From the NCBI GenBank assembly GCA_036520615.1, contig DATDJI010000018.1, positions 62,001 to 126,000 on the forward strand: 64,000 nt of DNA, written 5' to 3'. Numbering within the stretch: the stretch's first letter is position 1; the number at the start of each line of letters is the position of its first letter. A model generated the notes under the pieces. The model did no database searches. It had not been told where the DNA came from and saw only the letters and a program-made list of their open reading frames with translations. This DNA comes from CAMCXE01 sp036520615 (GTDB taxonomy: Bacteria; Pseudomonadota; Gammaproteobacteria; Pseudomonadales; Cellvibrionaceae). This document shows, piece after piece, positions 36,558 through 46,572 of this stretch. Made by a program: the position numbers and the translations under genes.

Positions 36558-37511
36558 ATGAAAATAGCCGGCTTGGCGGTAGGGTTATTGGCCGATTCCA
36601 AGCCGCAGCTATTGGATTTACACCGTTTGTTATCGGCTTTGCCCCATACGTTAGTGGCGAGCCAAGTGTTCAGCGGCGAACTGCTAAGCAGCCTGCCTCG
36701 CGCCGATGTGTGGTTGGTGCAACTGGACATGGACGACCCCGCAGCTCAAGCCCTGTTGGATGCTATGGACGACGCTAATTTGCCGGTGATTGTCGCTGAT
36801 GAAGACCAAGCGCCGACGGATACTTCGGACCCGAGTCAATGGCCGGAAGTGCGCCGACGCGAGCGGGTGCGCAGGCTTAAAACCAAGCTCGACTTACTGA
36901 TTGATCACCAGCCGCAGCAAGCTCGGCGCGCCACGGCCGTCTGGGTGTTAGCTGCTTCCACCGGGGGGCCTGAGGCAGTAGGGTTATTTTTAGATGCGCT
37001 GCAACAGCCGCCTGAACAACTAGCGCTCATTTACGCCCAGCATATTAGCCCCAGCGGACATAAATCATTGGTGCAAATGCTGCGCAGACGTACGCGTTTA
37101 AAGGTCTGCGACACACATCAAAATCAAGCCATTGAGGCTGGGTGCCTGTACGTAGTCTCCCCGAACCAGGCTCTGGATATAGTGACGCCAGGACGTATTA
37201 CCCCGAAACAGCAACCGTGGACTGGCCGCTTTACGCCGTCGATCAACCAAGTGATCGCAAAAGTCGCTCGCGTTTATGGCGCTCAAGGCGGTGCGGTGAT
37301 GTTTACCGGCATGGGTGAGGACGGCGCGCGCGGCTGTCAGTTGCTGCACCATTTAGGTGGTCAGGTTTGGATACAAACGCCGGCCAGCAGCGCTATAGAC
37401 TCGATGCCGCGCAGTGTCGAGCGTCTGGGCTGTACACGCTTTTCCGGCAACCCAAAGGAGCTTGCCCATGCGCTGCAACGCCGCTTAAACCGCTGCGGGG
37501 TAACTCCTTGA
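36558..37511 (+). CDS. chpB: CheB-type methylesterase ChpB
   Basis: 317 residues, three bases after chpA. The N-terminal 110 residues look like a worn receiver domain (DVWLVQLDMDDPAAQAL) lacking the normal acidic triad. The catalytic methylesterase domain is intact: VLAASTGGPEAVGLFL (nucleophile Ser), IYAQHISPSGHKSLVQML (His) and GGAVMFTGMGEDGARG (Asp). It removes methyl groups from PilJ. Without a functional receiver it is probably not switched by phosphorylation. Confidence 0.94.
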   Translation: MKIAGLAVGLLADSKPQLLDLHRLLSALPHTLVASQVFSGELLSSLPRADVWLVQLDMDDPAAQALLDAMDDANLPVIVADEDQAPTDTSDPSQWPEVRRRERVRRLKTKLDLLIDHQPQQARRATAVWVLAASTGGPEAVGLFLDALQQPPEQLALIYAQHISPSGHKSLVQMLRRRTRLKVCDTHQNQAIEAGCLYVVSPNQALDIVTPGRITPKQQPWTGRFTPSINQVIAKVARVYGAQGGAVMFTGMGEDGARGCQLLHHLGGQVWIQTPASSAIDSMPRSVERLGCTRFSGNPKELAHALQRRLNRCGVTP

Positions 37512-37649
37512 GCATTATCTCCCAGCGATCTACTGCCACCAGAGATGGCGGGTTGTGATTATTTTGTCTAAACCAAACCTATTCGATACCTCACTATTGA
37601 CCCCTAGGGCTTTTGGTGAAGTTACTCGCATCAACCATTGGATCAGTTT

Positions 37650-38126
37650 ATGAGCGAACCATCTGCATCTTCCGAACCCGGCAGCATCACTTGCACGATG
37701 CTGCCCATCCAAGCGCGAACATTATTAGTGCCTCTAGCCAATATCGCCGAGATGGCAGCGGTGGCGCCGATCTTTCCAGATAACTCCGGTCCTAACTGGT
37801 TTCTTGGCTATTACAACTGGCGCAACCAGCGCGTACCGCTTATCAGCTTTGAACGTTTGGTGACCGGTCAGGGCGGTGGAATTAACCCTAATGGGCGTAT
37901 CGCCGTGTTTAATAACACTGGAGTTCATGGTGATGTGACATTTATTGCCATTCCCACGCAGGGTATTCCGCGCCAGGTGAGCTTAAATGCGGAGGATATC
38001 CAGCGTTTAGAACAGATGACGTCCACGCATTTTGAAATGATGTACGTGCGCGTCGGTACGGAAGAAATGACGATTCCCGATATTTCAGCAATCGAGCGGG
38101 CCTACTGCAGTTATCGCAAAATTTAA
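37650..38126 (+). CDS. chpC: CheW-like protein ChpC
   Basis: 158 residues from ATG 37650 (a TTG 12 bases upstream is less likely). CheW-like features: LPIQARTLLVPLANIAEMAAV, WFLGYYNWRNQRVPLISFERLV and a C-terminal SAIERAY. A second coupling protein of the Pil-Chp pathway, which may link alternative receptors such as the one at 48.5 kb to ChpA (inference). It is separated from chpB by 138 bases and ends the operon; chpD and chpE are absent. Confidence 0.88.
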   Translation: MSEPSASSEPGSITCTMLPIQARTLLVPLANIAEMAAVAPIFPDNSGPNWFLGYYNWRNQRVPLISFERLVTGQGGGINPNGRIAVFNNTGVHGDVTFIAIPTQGIPRQVSLNAEDIQRLEQMTSTHFEMMYVRVGTEEMTIPDISAIERAYCSYRKI

Positions 38127-38171
38127 CACAGCGCTAGTTGCGGTAAAAACGCCCCAGTTAAGCCGTTGCTG

Positions 38172-39497
38172 TTAAAACGCCCGTCCAATTTGCAGCGCGG
38201 CAGCGAGGTTTTCGCTGCCCTGGGTGAAGGCAATATCACTCACCCAGCGCCCGAGCATCACGCCAGCACCGAGGCTAAAAGCCCCAGAATTTTCACCGCT
38301 AATGTCGTAACGATAGCCCCCGCGCAGCGCAATTTTGCGCCAGCGGTACTCGCCGCCAAGGGCGAAATCTTGGCGTGTCAGCTCTCCGGCAAAAGCATTG
38401 CTGGGTGTGAGATCCAGGTCCAGCCCTAGGCTAAATTGCTCCCCCACATAAGCACCGCCTATGCGGGGTTTGGCTTTAATCGTTACTAGGTTGCCGCGCT
38501 CGCTGATAAATTGTTTGCTGCGTAGGTCTTTAATTGTCACACCCAAGCGGTACTGTTCTTTCCATTGCAGGACAATTCCTACGTCCGTATCAAAATAATA
38601 GTGGTCGCTGTTATTGCTGTCGGTAGCGACTGCGTCGTTGACGACCCGGCGCTCCTCATCAAAAATCAATGCCTTCACAATCTTGGGGGTGGCACCAACG
38701 GCGATATCCGCTTTACCAAAGCTCCATAACCCTGCCGCAGATACGCTCAACTCGGTTAACACTGCGCCTCGAAAGGCCACATAGGATGATATGGAGTTAG
38801 CTGGATTGCCAATTTGCCCAGTGGTTTCGTCGATCAATTCAGGGTGAGGTGCACCTTCAAGTGTGTCGTTTTGGCTAGCGTAGGTGAGAAAATCCCGGTA
38901 TTTGTTGAGTAGCGCGCGATCCTTTGGGGCAACTGAAGTTAAGCCACCACCTATGATGTGTGTGCCCAGCGCCACGGCGCCGCCCTGATATTCACTCGGG
39001 ATACTGATGACAAAACCGGCATAGGCGTCCACCTCCAGGTTTTGGTCGGTCAGTTTATCGATAGCAGAGTCGGCTTCGTTGGTGATGTCTAACGCATTAA
39101 TTGCTGTTTCGCGGCCAGTGGAGCGGTTAAATTGATCTATCGCCTCGGTTAAACGTATGTCGAGATCTGCCTCACTAATATCCAATGCATCCAAGCTCGC
39201 TTGCGTGGTTTGCACGGAGAGCATTGGGAAATACAAGCGGCTGGTGCGCACGCGGTTTTCATTTTCATCGCCCATTGCCAGCAGTGCCGGGTTGAAGAAA
39301 AAGCCGGTGTGAGTGTCGCCAACGGCGGCAGCAGCGCTGCCCATTCCCATGGCTCTTGCGTCATAAATACCAAAACCTGCCGCCTCGCTTAGGCAGCTGG
39401 TTAAAGTAACTATGGCTATTGTGAAGCCTATGCCTAAGCGCCGTAGATTCAGGCCCAACAGGTTCAGGCTGATGAGCGCGCGGGTTTGTTTGGTCAC
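38172..39497 (-). CDS. TraF-like outer-membrane protein (conjugal-transfer TraF_2 family)
   Basis: 441 residues, GTG start. A signal peptide (about 1-40, ending SEAAG) is followed by GFGIYDARAMGMGSAAAAVGDTHTGFFFNPALLAM, the typical opening of FadL/OmpP1-like and TraF_2 barrels, and many alternating strands to the end (QIGRAF, terminal Phe as in barrels). Despite the family name, no conjugation genes are near; copies occur as single genes in many aquatic gammaproteobacteria. Function unknown. Convergent with chpC. Confidence 0.8.
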   Translation of the reverse strand: MTKQTRALISLNLLGLNLRRLGIGFTIAIVTLTSCLSEAAGFGIYDARAMGMGSAAAAVGDTHTGFFFNPALLAMGDENENRVRTSRLYFPMLSVQTTQASLDALDISEADLDIRLTEAIDQFNRSTGRETAINALDITNEADSAIDKLTDQNLEVDAYAGFVISIPSEYQGGAVALGTHIIGGGLTSVAPKDRALLNKYRDFLTYASQNDTLEGAPHPELIDETTGQIGNPANSISSYVAFRGAVLTELSVSAAGLWSFGKADIAVGATPKIVKALIFDEERRVVNDAVATDSNNSDHYYFDTDVGIVLQWKEQYRLGVTIKDLRSKQFISERGNLVTIKAKPRIGGAYVGEQFSLGLDLDLTPSNAFAGELTRQDFALGGEYRWRKIALRGGYRYDISGENSGAFSLGAGVMLGRWVSDIAFTQGSENLAAALQIGRAF

Positions 39498-39636
39498 GTG
39501 TGAGTACTCTATCAGTTGTTATTATTTTTGCCGCTGTACTGCCGGATCTAGCTATGATGCCAAAAGCCCATGCGCTTAACCAGTTAAGGCGGTTGTGGGT
39601 AAACGCCTATAGTTCCTTATCCAATGGAGTGGGTAA

Positions 39637-41301
39637 TTAACTCACGGCATCCGCATCCGGTTTAGCCCAGCCTTTGCAGCAGTTGCGACCAGCATTTTTA
39701 GCGGCGTATAGGGCCTCATCGGCGCGAGCAAATAATTGGGTCGCCGACTCCGCGTCTAGGCTGAACGCAAGGCCAAACGACAAGCTGATTTGCACCGGCT
39801 CATCGCGAAAGCGAAAGGCTAGCGTGGCGATGGCCGCGCGTATTTTATCGAGGGTTTTCAGCGCATTGGCCAGCGGTGTTTGCGGCAAAATAATGACAAA
39901 TTCCTCGCCGCCGTAGCGGGCGACAAAATCCACTTCACGCAAGCGCTTAGCGAGTGCTTTGCTCACGAGCTTTAATACTCTATCGCCCACTTGATGGCCA
40001 AACTGGTCGTTAAAGCTTTTGAAGTGATCTATATCGCAAATCGCAAGCGTGAGCCCCTGGCCATAGCGTTTGTAGCGCTGCCACTCCAATTTTATGCGTT
40101 GATTGTAGGCTTCGCGGTTGGGCAGTTCAGTCAGGCTGTCGAAGGTGGCGCGCAGGCGTTCGCGTTCCAGCAGGGTTTGCGTATGTTGGGATTGCCGCTC
40201 CATTAATTGCAGCCGCTCTAATAGGCGCGGCAGATCCTCTTGCCAAGGGGTGGCAATGTGCGTCAGGGCGGAATGAATGCCGGAGATCTGTGCACTTACG
40301 TCGCGCTTTAACCCTTCTAAGTCAGTGGCATTTTTCACGCTTTGGGCCAGTTGGTTAAGCGGTTCGGCAAGAGCGGTAGAGCGGGCGCTACTGGCAAGTA
40401 CTTGGCCCAATTGCTGGCAAATCTGCGCCAAATCATCATTGACGCGCTCTAAGTAGTCTGTCAATTCGCCATCTAACGAAGACGAGGCTTGCGCATACAA
40501 ATCGCGCAGTTCTTCTAGCGCTTCGCCCAGCTGCTGCCAGCTCAGCCCTACTTCGATACGTTGGCGCAGGTCATTGGCCTGTGGCAGCAAACTCTCCGTA
40601 GGGTTGAGTAAATCTAAAAGTTGCTGCAAAACTGCTGCAATATGTTCAGCGACCGGCTGTTGCTCTGTGGGAACCTGAGCTTTATTCGTAAAAGTATCGA
40701 GCTGTAAATCCGGCTCCGCCGCTGGGGTTACTGGGGCGGCGGGCATGCTGTGGTAAAAAGCATTTTCAGCAAGCTCATCTTCGGCTGGGAGCCGTCTGCC
40801 ACCGCGCAGACGCTGCCAAAGAGTGACATCTGGCAGTGCCGCTGCGGCCAGTGCTTGCTCAAGCAATTGCTGCCAGTCGTCAAGGGCGCGGGCGAGCATG
40901 GCGGGGTTAGAGATTTCTCGCTCTAAGCGGTGAATAAATTGGTTAAGAGTGTGCAACGTAGGTTTGGGCAAACGCAGACGACGCAAGCTGTGGCAGGCAC
41001 CTAGCAGAGCATTTAAACCGATATTTTTTTGTTGAACTTGAAGGGTTTCTAACGCATCCAGATGTTTTTCAACGCGCGCTAATGCGCCGCTAAAATCCTT
41101 GCTAGCACCGGGTTTTAAACGATCTTTCGCCTGTAACAGGGCGGTATCCAGTTCCGAATCTTGCCCCGATACGGCAGAACCTAAGTGAATATAAGCTCGG
41201 CGCAGAGCTGCTTGGCATTGATCCAGTCGCGCTTCCAAGCGCTCGTGTTCATCCAGCGCGTCCAGGTATTTTTCCCGCCAAGCATTAGGCGTATCCGTCA
41301 T
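39637..41301 (-). CDS. Diguanylate cyclase (GGDEF domain) with helical N-terminal region
   Basis: 554 residues from ATG 41301, with GGAG eight bases upstream; an ATG at 41325 is eight codons earlier. No membrane helix is visible, so it is cytoplasmic. About 390 residues of mostly helical sequence precede a C-terminal GGDEF domain: FDSLTELPNREAYNQRIK, ICDIDHFKSFNDQFGHQVGD and active-site ARYGGEEFVIILP. An inhibitory I-site REVD stands exactly five residues before GGEEF, so product inhibition is likely. It makes cyclic di-GMP from GTP. Proximity to the pilus operon and to a PilZ chemoreceptor suggests a role in surface behaviour. Confidence 0.93.
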   Translation of the reverse strand: MTDTPNAWREKYLDALDEHERLEARLDQCQAALRRAYIHLGSAVSGQDSELDTALLQAKDRLKPGASKDFSGALARVEKHLDALETLQVQQKNIGLNALLGACHSLRRLRLPKPTLHTLNQFIHRLEREISNPAMLARALDDWQQLLEQALAAAALPDVTLWQRLRGGRRLPAEDELAENAFYHSMPAAPVTPAAEPDLQLDTFTNKAQVPTEQQPVAEHIAAVLQQLLDLLNPTESLLPQANDLRQRIEVGLSWQQLGEALEELRDLYAQASSSLDGELTDYLERVNDDLAQICQQLGQVLASSARSTALAEPLNQLAQSVKNATDLEGLKRDVSAQISGIHSALTHIATPWQEDLPRLLERLQLMERQSQHTQTLLERERLRATFDSLTELPNREAYNQRIKLEWQRYKRYGQGLTLAICDIDHFKSFNDQFGHQVGDRVLKLVSKALAKRLREVDFVARYGGEEFVIILPQTPLANALKTLDKIRAAIATLAFRFRDEPVQISLSFGLAFSLDAESATQLFARADEALYAAKNAGRNCCKGWAKPDADAVS

Positions 41302-41538
41302 GTTCACAACTCCGGAATTTATCAATGCTTAAAGTGTAGGCTGGAATAGGTGAACATTCCTATATAAGGATAAGGCGCTCGGGCAATTGCTAACTGCTGA
41401 GCACGCAAAAGACTTTACAGGCTTTTGCTAAGGTTACTGAGGTTTTTGGGTTTAAAACTTCCCATGCCCGCACCTGCCACATACAATGACCGGCTGCCCA
41501 GGCCAGGCTGGGGCCTATTCATTGTGTGTGCTCGCCTC

Positions 41539-43431
41539 ATGTTTGAACAAATACCTCTGCACAGGCCCTTGACGCCACTGTTAGACAGCCTCGAAAGCCC
41601 TGCCGATTTGCGTCTGTTGCCGGAAAAACAATTGCCGCTATTAGCGCGGGAATTGCGCGAGTTTCTGCTCTATACCGTCGGTCAAACCGGCGGGCACTTT
41701 GGCGCAGGCTTAGGTGTAGTGGAGCTTACAATCGCTCTGCATTATGTATTTAACACCCCGGATGATCGCTTAGTTTGGGATGTCGGCCATCAAACCTATC
41801 CGCATAAAATTCTCACCTCGCGCCGCGAGGCCATGGGTGGTATTCGCCAGTCCGGTGGCATCGCAGGCTTTCCTAAACGCAGCGAAAGTCCATACGACAC
41901 TTTCGGCGTCGGGCATTCCAGCACTTCTATCAGCGCAGCTTTGGGTATGGCCCTTGGGGCCGCTCATCAAGGCCGCGCCTGCAAAACTGTGGCGGTTATT
42001 GGCGATGGCGCCATGACGGCCGGTATAGCCTTTGAGGCACTTACTCACGCCGCCCATGCCAAGGCGGATATGTTGGTGGTACTGAATGACAACAATATGT
42101 CCATATCTCCAAATGTGGGCGGGCTAGCCGATTATTTTTCCCGTATATGGGCCAGCAAGCTCTACACGTCATTTCGGCAAGGCAGCAAAAAGCTACTTAT
42201 GCGCTTGCCGCAAACAGCCGAGTTTATGCGCAAAACTGAAGAGCATATGAAAGGCATGGTATCGCCGGGGACGCTATTTGAAGAGTTGGGCTTTTATTAT
42301 GTGGGCCCGATCGACGGTCACGATATCGGCAGGCTCTGCCATGATTTAAAAAACCTAAGCGAAATCCCCGGCCCTAAATTGCTGCATATCATCACGCAAA
42401 AGGGCAAGGGGTTTGCTCCGGCTGAACAAGACCCGGTGGGTTATCACGCGCTGAATAAAATCGAGCCTGCCAGCCGAGCCCCCAAACCAGTGTTTAAGCA
42501 ACCGCGTCTTAAGTACCAAGAGATATTTGGGCAATGGCTATGTGCTACTGCAGCGGCGGACACGCGTTTAATCGGCATTACCCCTGCGATGCGTGAAGGC
42601 TCTGGCATGGTGGACTTCTCCGAGCAATTCCCGCAACGCTACTACGATGTGGCAATTGCTGAACAGCACGCGCTTACGCTGGCCGCTGGCCTAGCCTGTG
42701 AAGGGCTTAAACCTGTCGTGGCGATTTATTCGACTTTTTTACAGCGCGCCTACGATCAGTGTGTTCACGATATCTGCATTCAAAAACTCGACGTTACGCT
42801 CGCTATCGACCGCGCAGGCCTTGTAGGTGAAGATGGCCCTACGCACGCAGGCAATCTGGATATCGCATTTTTACGTTGTGTGCCTGAGTTAATTTTGGCC
42901 GCTCCGAGCAATGAGCAGGAATGCTATCAACTGCTAAACGCTGCTTACTATCACCCCGGCCCGGCCGCTGTGCGCTACCCCAGAGGCAACGGCCCCGGCG
43001 TGGCTATAGACGCTAGTGCGCCCGCCTTAGCCGTGGGTGTGGGTCGGCAGATATCGGACGGTCACATCGTGGCCATTCTTAACTTTGGTGTGTTGATGCC
43101 TCAGGCTGAAGCCGTGGCCCGCCGTCGGGGCTTCGCCTTATGTGATATGCGCTGGGTTAAGCCCTTGGATGGCGAATTGATTCGCCAGCAGTTGGCGCAT
43201 GTACGCTTAATAGTAACGCTGGAAGAAGGCGCCGTTATGGGTGGAGCGGGCTCTGCTGTGGCGGAATTTTTAGCTGCAGAAGGTCTAGTAGTACCGCTTC
43301 TACAATTGGGGCTTCCCGATACTAATATCGACCACGCCCGCCGCGAGCAGCAGTTGGCGAGAGTTGGTTTGGATGAAACGGGCATCGAGCGGCAAATTGA
43401 TAGCAGGCTAACCCTACTCGGCTGCGCTTAA
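41539..43431 (+). CDS. dxs: 1-deoxy-D-xylulose-5-phosphate synthase
   Basis: 630 residues from ATG 41539 (MFEQIPLHRPLTPLLD), matching the usual N-terminus and length; the frame is open upstream to 41425 without family similarity. No strong ribosome binding site is seen. It catalyses the thiamine-diphosphate-dependent condensation of pyruvate and glyceraldehyde 3-phosphate, the first step of the MEP isoprenoid route. Motifs: GQTGGHFGAGLGVVELT, WDVGHQTYPHKIL, VIGDGAMTAG (thiamine motif), DVAIAEQHALTLAAGLA and DRAGLVGEDGPTHAG. It is a single gene here, without ispA or xseB next to it. Confidence 0.96.
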   Translation: MFEQIPLHRPLTPLLDSLESPADLRLLPEKQLPLLARELREFLLYTVGQTGGHFGAGLGVVELTIALHYVFNTPDDRLVWDVGHQTYPHKILTSRREAMGGIRQSGGIAGFPKRSESPYDTFGVGHSSTSISAALGMALGAAHQGRACKTVAVIGDGAMTAGIAFEALTHAAHAKADMLVVLNDNNMSISPNVGGLADYFSRIWASKLYTSFRQGSKKLLMRLPQTAEFMRKTEEHMKGMVSPGTLFEELGFYYVGPIDGHDIGRLCHDLKNLSEIPGPKLLHIITQKGKGFAPAEQDPVGYHALNKIEPASRAPKPVFKQPRLKYQEIFGQWLCATAAADTRLIGITPAMREGSGMVDFSEQFPQRYYDVAIAEQHALTLAAGLACEGLKPVVAIYSTFLQRAYDQCVHDICIQKLDVTLAIDRAGLVGEDGPTHAGNLDIAFLRCVPELILAAPSNEQECYQLLNAAYYHPGPAAVRYPRGNGPGVAIDASAPALAVGVGRQISDGHIVAILNFGVLMPQAEAVARRRGFALCDMRWVKPLDGELIRQQLAHVRLIVTLEEGAVMGGAGSAVAEFLAAEGLVVPLLQLGLPDTNIDHARREQQLARVGLDETGIERQIDSRLTLLGCA

Positions 43432-43933
43432 GTGCACATGTACGCGCTTTCTCGCTGAGGAAGGATGTTCACAACGCACATTTGCAGTGAAATATCGCGT
43501 AATTCACATTTCCTATGATATTTCTCTTTATTATTCTCGTTCGGATTATCAACGCTGAATAAATTATTTATTAGGTTCAGCCACTAAGATTTCTAACTTT
43601 CTTCGCACTGCTATTTGTTGGCTTATTTGTCTTATTCACGCTACGAATCGCTGGTTTGCGCATGCTGGCGCTGCTAATGCCTGGCTGCGCTCAATTACGG
43701 TGGAATATCCTAAAAACACCCAGCCATTATTCTGGCGGCAAAAAATCAAATAATTAAACAAAACCAATAACGATAATATTTTGACGCCCCGAATTTGGCT
43801 TCAAATATTTTTACTCTCCGGTAAATTAGTTGCGAATGTTAACACGGCATCTATAGTTCTCTTCGTAACGTAGTTTTTTGCCATTTAAACTGCAGTTTGC
43901 CACGCCTCAAGTCTGACCAAAGTGCACATGTAC
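43430..43933. repeat. Pair of 14-bp direct repeats bracketing the dxs-lipoprotein gap
   Basis: AAGTGCACATGTAC occurs at 43430-43443, overlapping the dxs stop, and again identically at 43920-43933. The 476 bases between the copies contain no gene. This could be the footprint of an inserted or lost element, or two sites for the same regulator (GTGCAC and ACATGT are palindromic cores). Confidence 0.7.
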
Positions 43934-43994
43934 TATGTCTTGTTTCCAGCAAGGCAGGGAAGGGCTCGAACGCTTAATTAACTAGGAGATCACA
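43432..43994. other. Long intergenic region dxs to lipoprotein gene
   Basis: Besides the two direct repeats nothing is assigned. It is AT-rich in places (43740-43800). The right edge has the strong ribosome binding site TAGGAGAT serving the lipoprotein gene. No terminator with a T-run is seen after dxs. Confidence 0.4.
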
Positions 43995-46214
43995 GTGAAT
44001 ATAGTAACCCGAATTCTTGCCTTAGGCGCCTTAGGTGCCGCTTCGCTTACCCAGGGCTGCGGTTGCAGCAGCAATAATAACAATCCCACGGTCGTGAACC
44101 CGCCGCCAGGAGATACTCCCACCGTAAGCATTTCCGGTGCCGCAGTAAAAGGGATAGTCGGCGGTGGCGTCGTATCCGCGTTCGCTTTGGATAATAAAGG
44201 TGTTATCGCTGGGCAGCCATTTATTACCAGCGTCACTGATGCGTTGGGCAAATACACGATCAAAATACCCGAAACCTATGTGGGTAAACCTATTTCGTTC
44301 CGTATTACACCTGCGGCTGACAACACCACTAAGCTCACCTGCGACTTAGATATAGGTTGTGGCACCGGTGTTAACTTTGGCAATAAATACACGTTGCCGT
44401 CTACTTCATCGCTTGTGTTGGAAACTATTATCCCCGCGTTGGATAAAACCAAAAACGTTAACTTATCAACATTTTCTACTTTGGCTGCGGCGCAGGCCAA
44501 AAAAGCTCTGTTGAGCACGGCGGATCTCAATGCTGTTATGGCCGCAATTCGAAAAGCCAATGGCGAGATCGCCAATATGTTTGGTCTTACCGGTGAATTA
44601 TCCGAGCTTGAGCTTATGGATATTACCGATGCCGCCGCTGTAAAAGCTGCCGTAAATGGTGGTAAAAGCGAAGTGCTGCGCATTGCCGCCTTAAATGCCG
44701 CAATAATAAGCGCTTCACGATCAGCTAACCCAGGTTTTACTTTAGAGCAGGCGCTGACAAAATTAATTGCGGATATCACCGCCAAGGGCTTGGCTAGCAA
44801 TAGCAGTGATGGCTCCGTCGCCGATTTAACTAAAATTCTTACCGCAGTTAGTAATATTCTCGAACGAGTGAAAATACTGAATGCCAGCGGAGTTGATTTG
44901 ACAGCATTGATTACCAGTGTGGCAAATGAATTAGGCCGTGTGCGCAATGAGCCTGTGGATGTGTATAACACGGGGGTTGTATTGCCTGATAGTGCACTAA
45001 ACGATAAAGCCTATGCCTTTGCTGATATGGTGCGCCAGTTAGTTAATGGCGGCGATATAGTGCTGAATACTTCTGTAGGCAATAACACTACGGTTAAAGC
45101 CAAATCTGATAAATTACGTGCGCAATGGGAAGCGGCGCAAATGTTAAGCGGCCCGAATGCGGAATGGCTGAGCAAAAGTCTCTCTACTGCGGCTGAAGCT
45201 ATAGCTGAGGCAGATGACGCCTACAATCACAACGTTACATTGAAGTCCTACACAGTAGGTGATGTCACTGTCGCTATTAAATTGGCAGCGCCTAAAGTTG
45301 AGTACACTGTGGACCAAATGATTGCCGGTAATACGGTTAAATTATGGGCGAGTAAAGAATATGTTGAGGTTACTGTCGGTGGTGTTGAAACTACTACAGG
45401 TAAACTGGATTTAACCGGCAGCGCTGCTAGCTCAACTACTACTGTAAGCGTGCTCAGCGGTAGTAGTTTGGAAGTAGGTAAATTGACCCGTGAAAATAAA
45501 AACGGTGTCGAAACATCTACGCTAGAAGGTCTGAAATTGACGCTAAAAACTGAAATTGCCCAGATAAAAGGCGGCAATGTAACTGACCCAGTTACAACTG
45601 CAGGTACGCTCAAATTTGAATTTGCGAGCTTCGAGCGAGTGAAAGGTTCTTCTAATCAGGAGCCCGTTACTAAGGGTGTAATGGCAATAGGTTTTGACGG
45701 CACGGTTAAAAATACCACTGGTGAGGCATTCGCATTCGCACTGAATATTGCCGGCAACACCAAGGGTGTGACGATTGACGAGTTATCTCAGGGTATTGAT
45801 CCCACTGATACTGCCATTACCGAAGAGGATTTTACTAGTTTGACGGCAGCTGTAAGTTTTACTGCGGATTTAAATACCCAGCTTAATTCTGCGCGGGTTA
45901 AATTAATGACAACTCGCGAGGATTTAACTACAACCCGCACATCGCTGGATTTGATCTTCGGAGCTTATAATTTGCGCTTTAATGCATTAATTAAGCGTGT
46001 GGCTGACCAGCCTTACAACCTTACCATTACTAACCAAGATCGTCTTTCTATGACAATTGGCCAAACCACTGTCGGTGGCAATTATGCGGGTAAAATTACC
46101 GGCCCCGATGGAGTAAAGGTGCTTGCTAATATTGCGCAAACTGATAAAGACTGTGTAAAAGTTACTATCGTGGAAGGTGGTAAATTCTTTTGCTTGATCG
46201 ATATGCCCGAATAA
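43995..46214 (+). CDS. Large lipoprotein of unknown function
   Basis: 739 residues, GTG start with TAGGAGAT nine bases upstream. The signal MNIVTRILALGALGAASLTQGC ends in a lipobox-like TQGC, giving a lipidated Cys. A short Asn/Pro-rich stretch follows, then a carboxypeptidase-regulatory-like beta domain (about 50-110: VSAFALDNKGVIAGQPFI, TDALGKYTIKIP), a helical Ala/Lys-rich middle (about 150-330) and a threonine-rich beta C-terminal part. Overall pattern suggests a cell-surface protein. I cannot name a function. It is followed by a strong terminator and forms a single-gene unit. Confidence 0.75.
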   Translation: MNIVTRILALGALGAASLTQGCGCSSNNNNPTVVNPPPGDTPTVSISGAAVKGIVGGGVVSAFALDNKGVIAGQPFITSVTDALGKYTIKIPETYVGKPISFRITPAADNTTKLTCDLDIGCGTGVNFGNKYTLPSTSSLVLETIIPALDKTKNVNLSTFSTLAAAQAKKALLSTADLNAVMAAIRKANGEIANMFGLTGELSELELMDITDAAAVKAAVNGGKSEVLRIAALNAAIISASRSANPGFTLEQALTKLIADITAKGLASNSSDGSVADLTKILTAVSNILERVKILNASGVDLTALITSVANELGRVRNEPVDVYNTGVVLPDSALNDKAYAFADMVRQLVNGGDIVLNTSVGNNTTVKAKSDKLRAQWEAAQMLSGPNAEWLSKSLSTAAEAIAEADDAYNHNVTLKSYTVGDVTVAIKLAAPKVEYTVDQMIAGNTVKLWASKEYVEVTVGGVETTTGKLDLTGSAASSTTTVSVLSGSSLEVGKLTRENKNGVETSTLEGLKLTLKTEIAQIKGGNVTDPVTTAGTLKFEFASFERVKGSSNQEPVTKGVMAIGFDGTVKNTTGEAFAFALNIAGNTKGVTIDELSQGIDPTDTAITEEDFTSLTAAVSFTADLNTQLNSARVKLMTTREDLTTTRTSLDLIFGAYNLRFNALIKRVADQPYNLTITNQDRLSMTIGQTTVGGNYAGKITGPDGVKVLANIAQTDKDCVKVTIVEGGKFFCLIDMPE

Positions 46215-46572
46215 GCGTTGGTCTAAGAGCGTTTTATAAAGGACGTATTAAAAAGGATAAAGTAAAAAAGAGAGCTTCGGCTCTCTTTTTTTGTTCGTGT
46301 TTAAATGAAAAAATCCAAACCAAAATTTTATAGTTTCCGCCTGGGCAAGAAAAAACTAATGTAACAGATATATTTTCTTTGAGTCGAGTGGATTGCATGC
46401 GTAACGGCTACGTTTGTGGCTTGACTATTTAGTCCTTATTAAGAGCTCTTTATCCAGGCTGATATGTGCGTGGATAGGAATAATTCTTCGCCTGCCCGAA
46501 CAAAAACAAAAACACCAGCTATAGTAATATGGTTATTCAGGTCATATTAAAGTTATTAAAAAGGTATAAAGA
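46215..46572. other. Intergenic region upstream of the outer-membrane protein
   Basis: It contains the terminator at 46264-46292. Near the right end TATAGT (46520-46525) could be a -10 box. A short inverted repeat, AATATG 46526-46531 and CATATT 46543-46548, lies just downstream. AGG precedes the start codon by nine bases. Confidence 0.4.
46264..46292 (+). terminator. Strong rho-independent terminator
   Basis: AGAGAGC, the tetraloop TTCG, GCTCTCT, then seven T residues; the upstream A-run extends the stem. It follows the lipoprotein stop by about 50 bases. Confidence 0.92.

Noticed and set aside
38172..39497. TraF-like protein as evidence of a conjugative element
   Set aside because: No other transfer, mobilisation or integrase genes are near; this family is often chromosomal and stand-alone.
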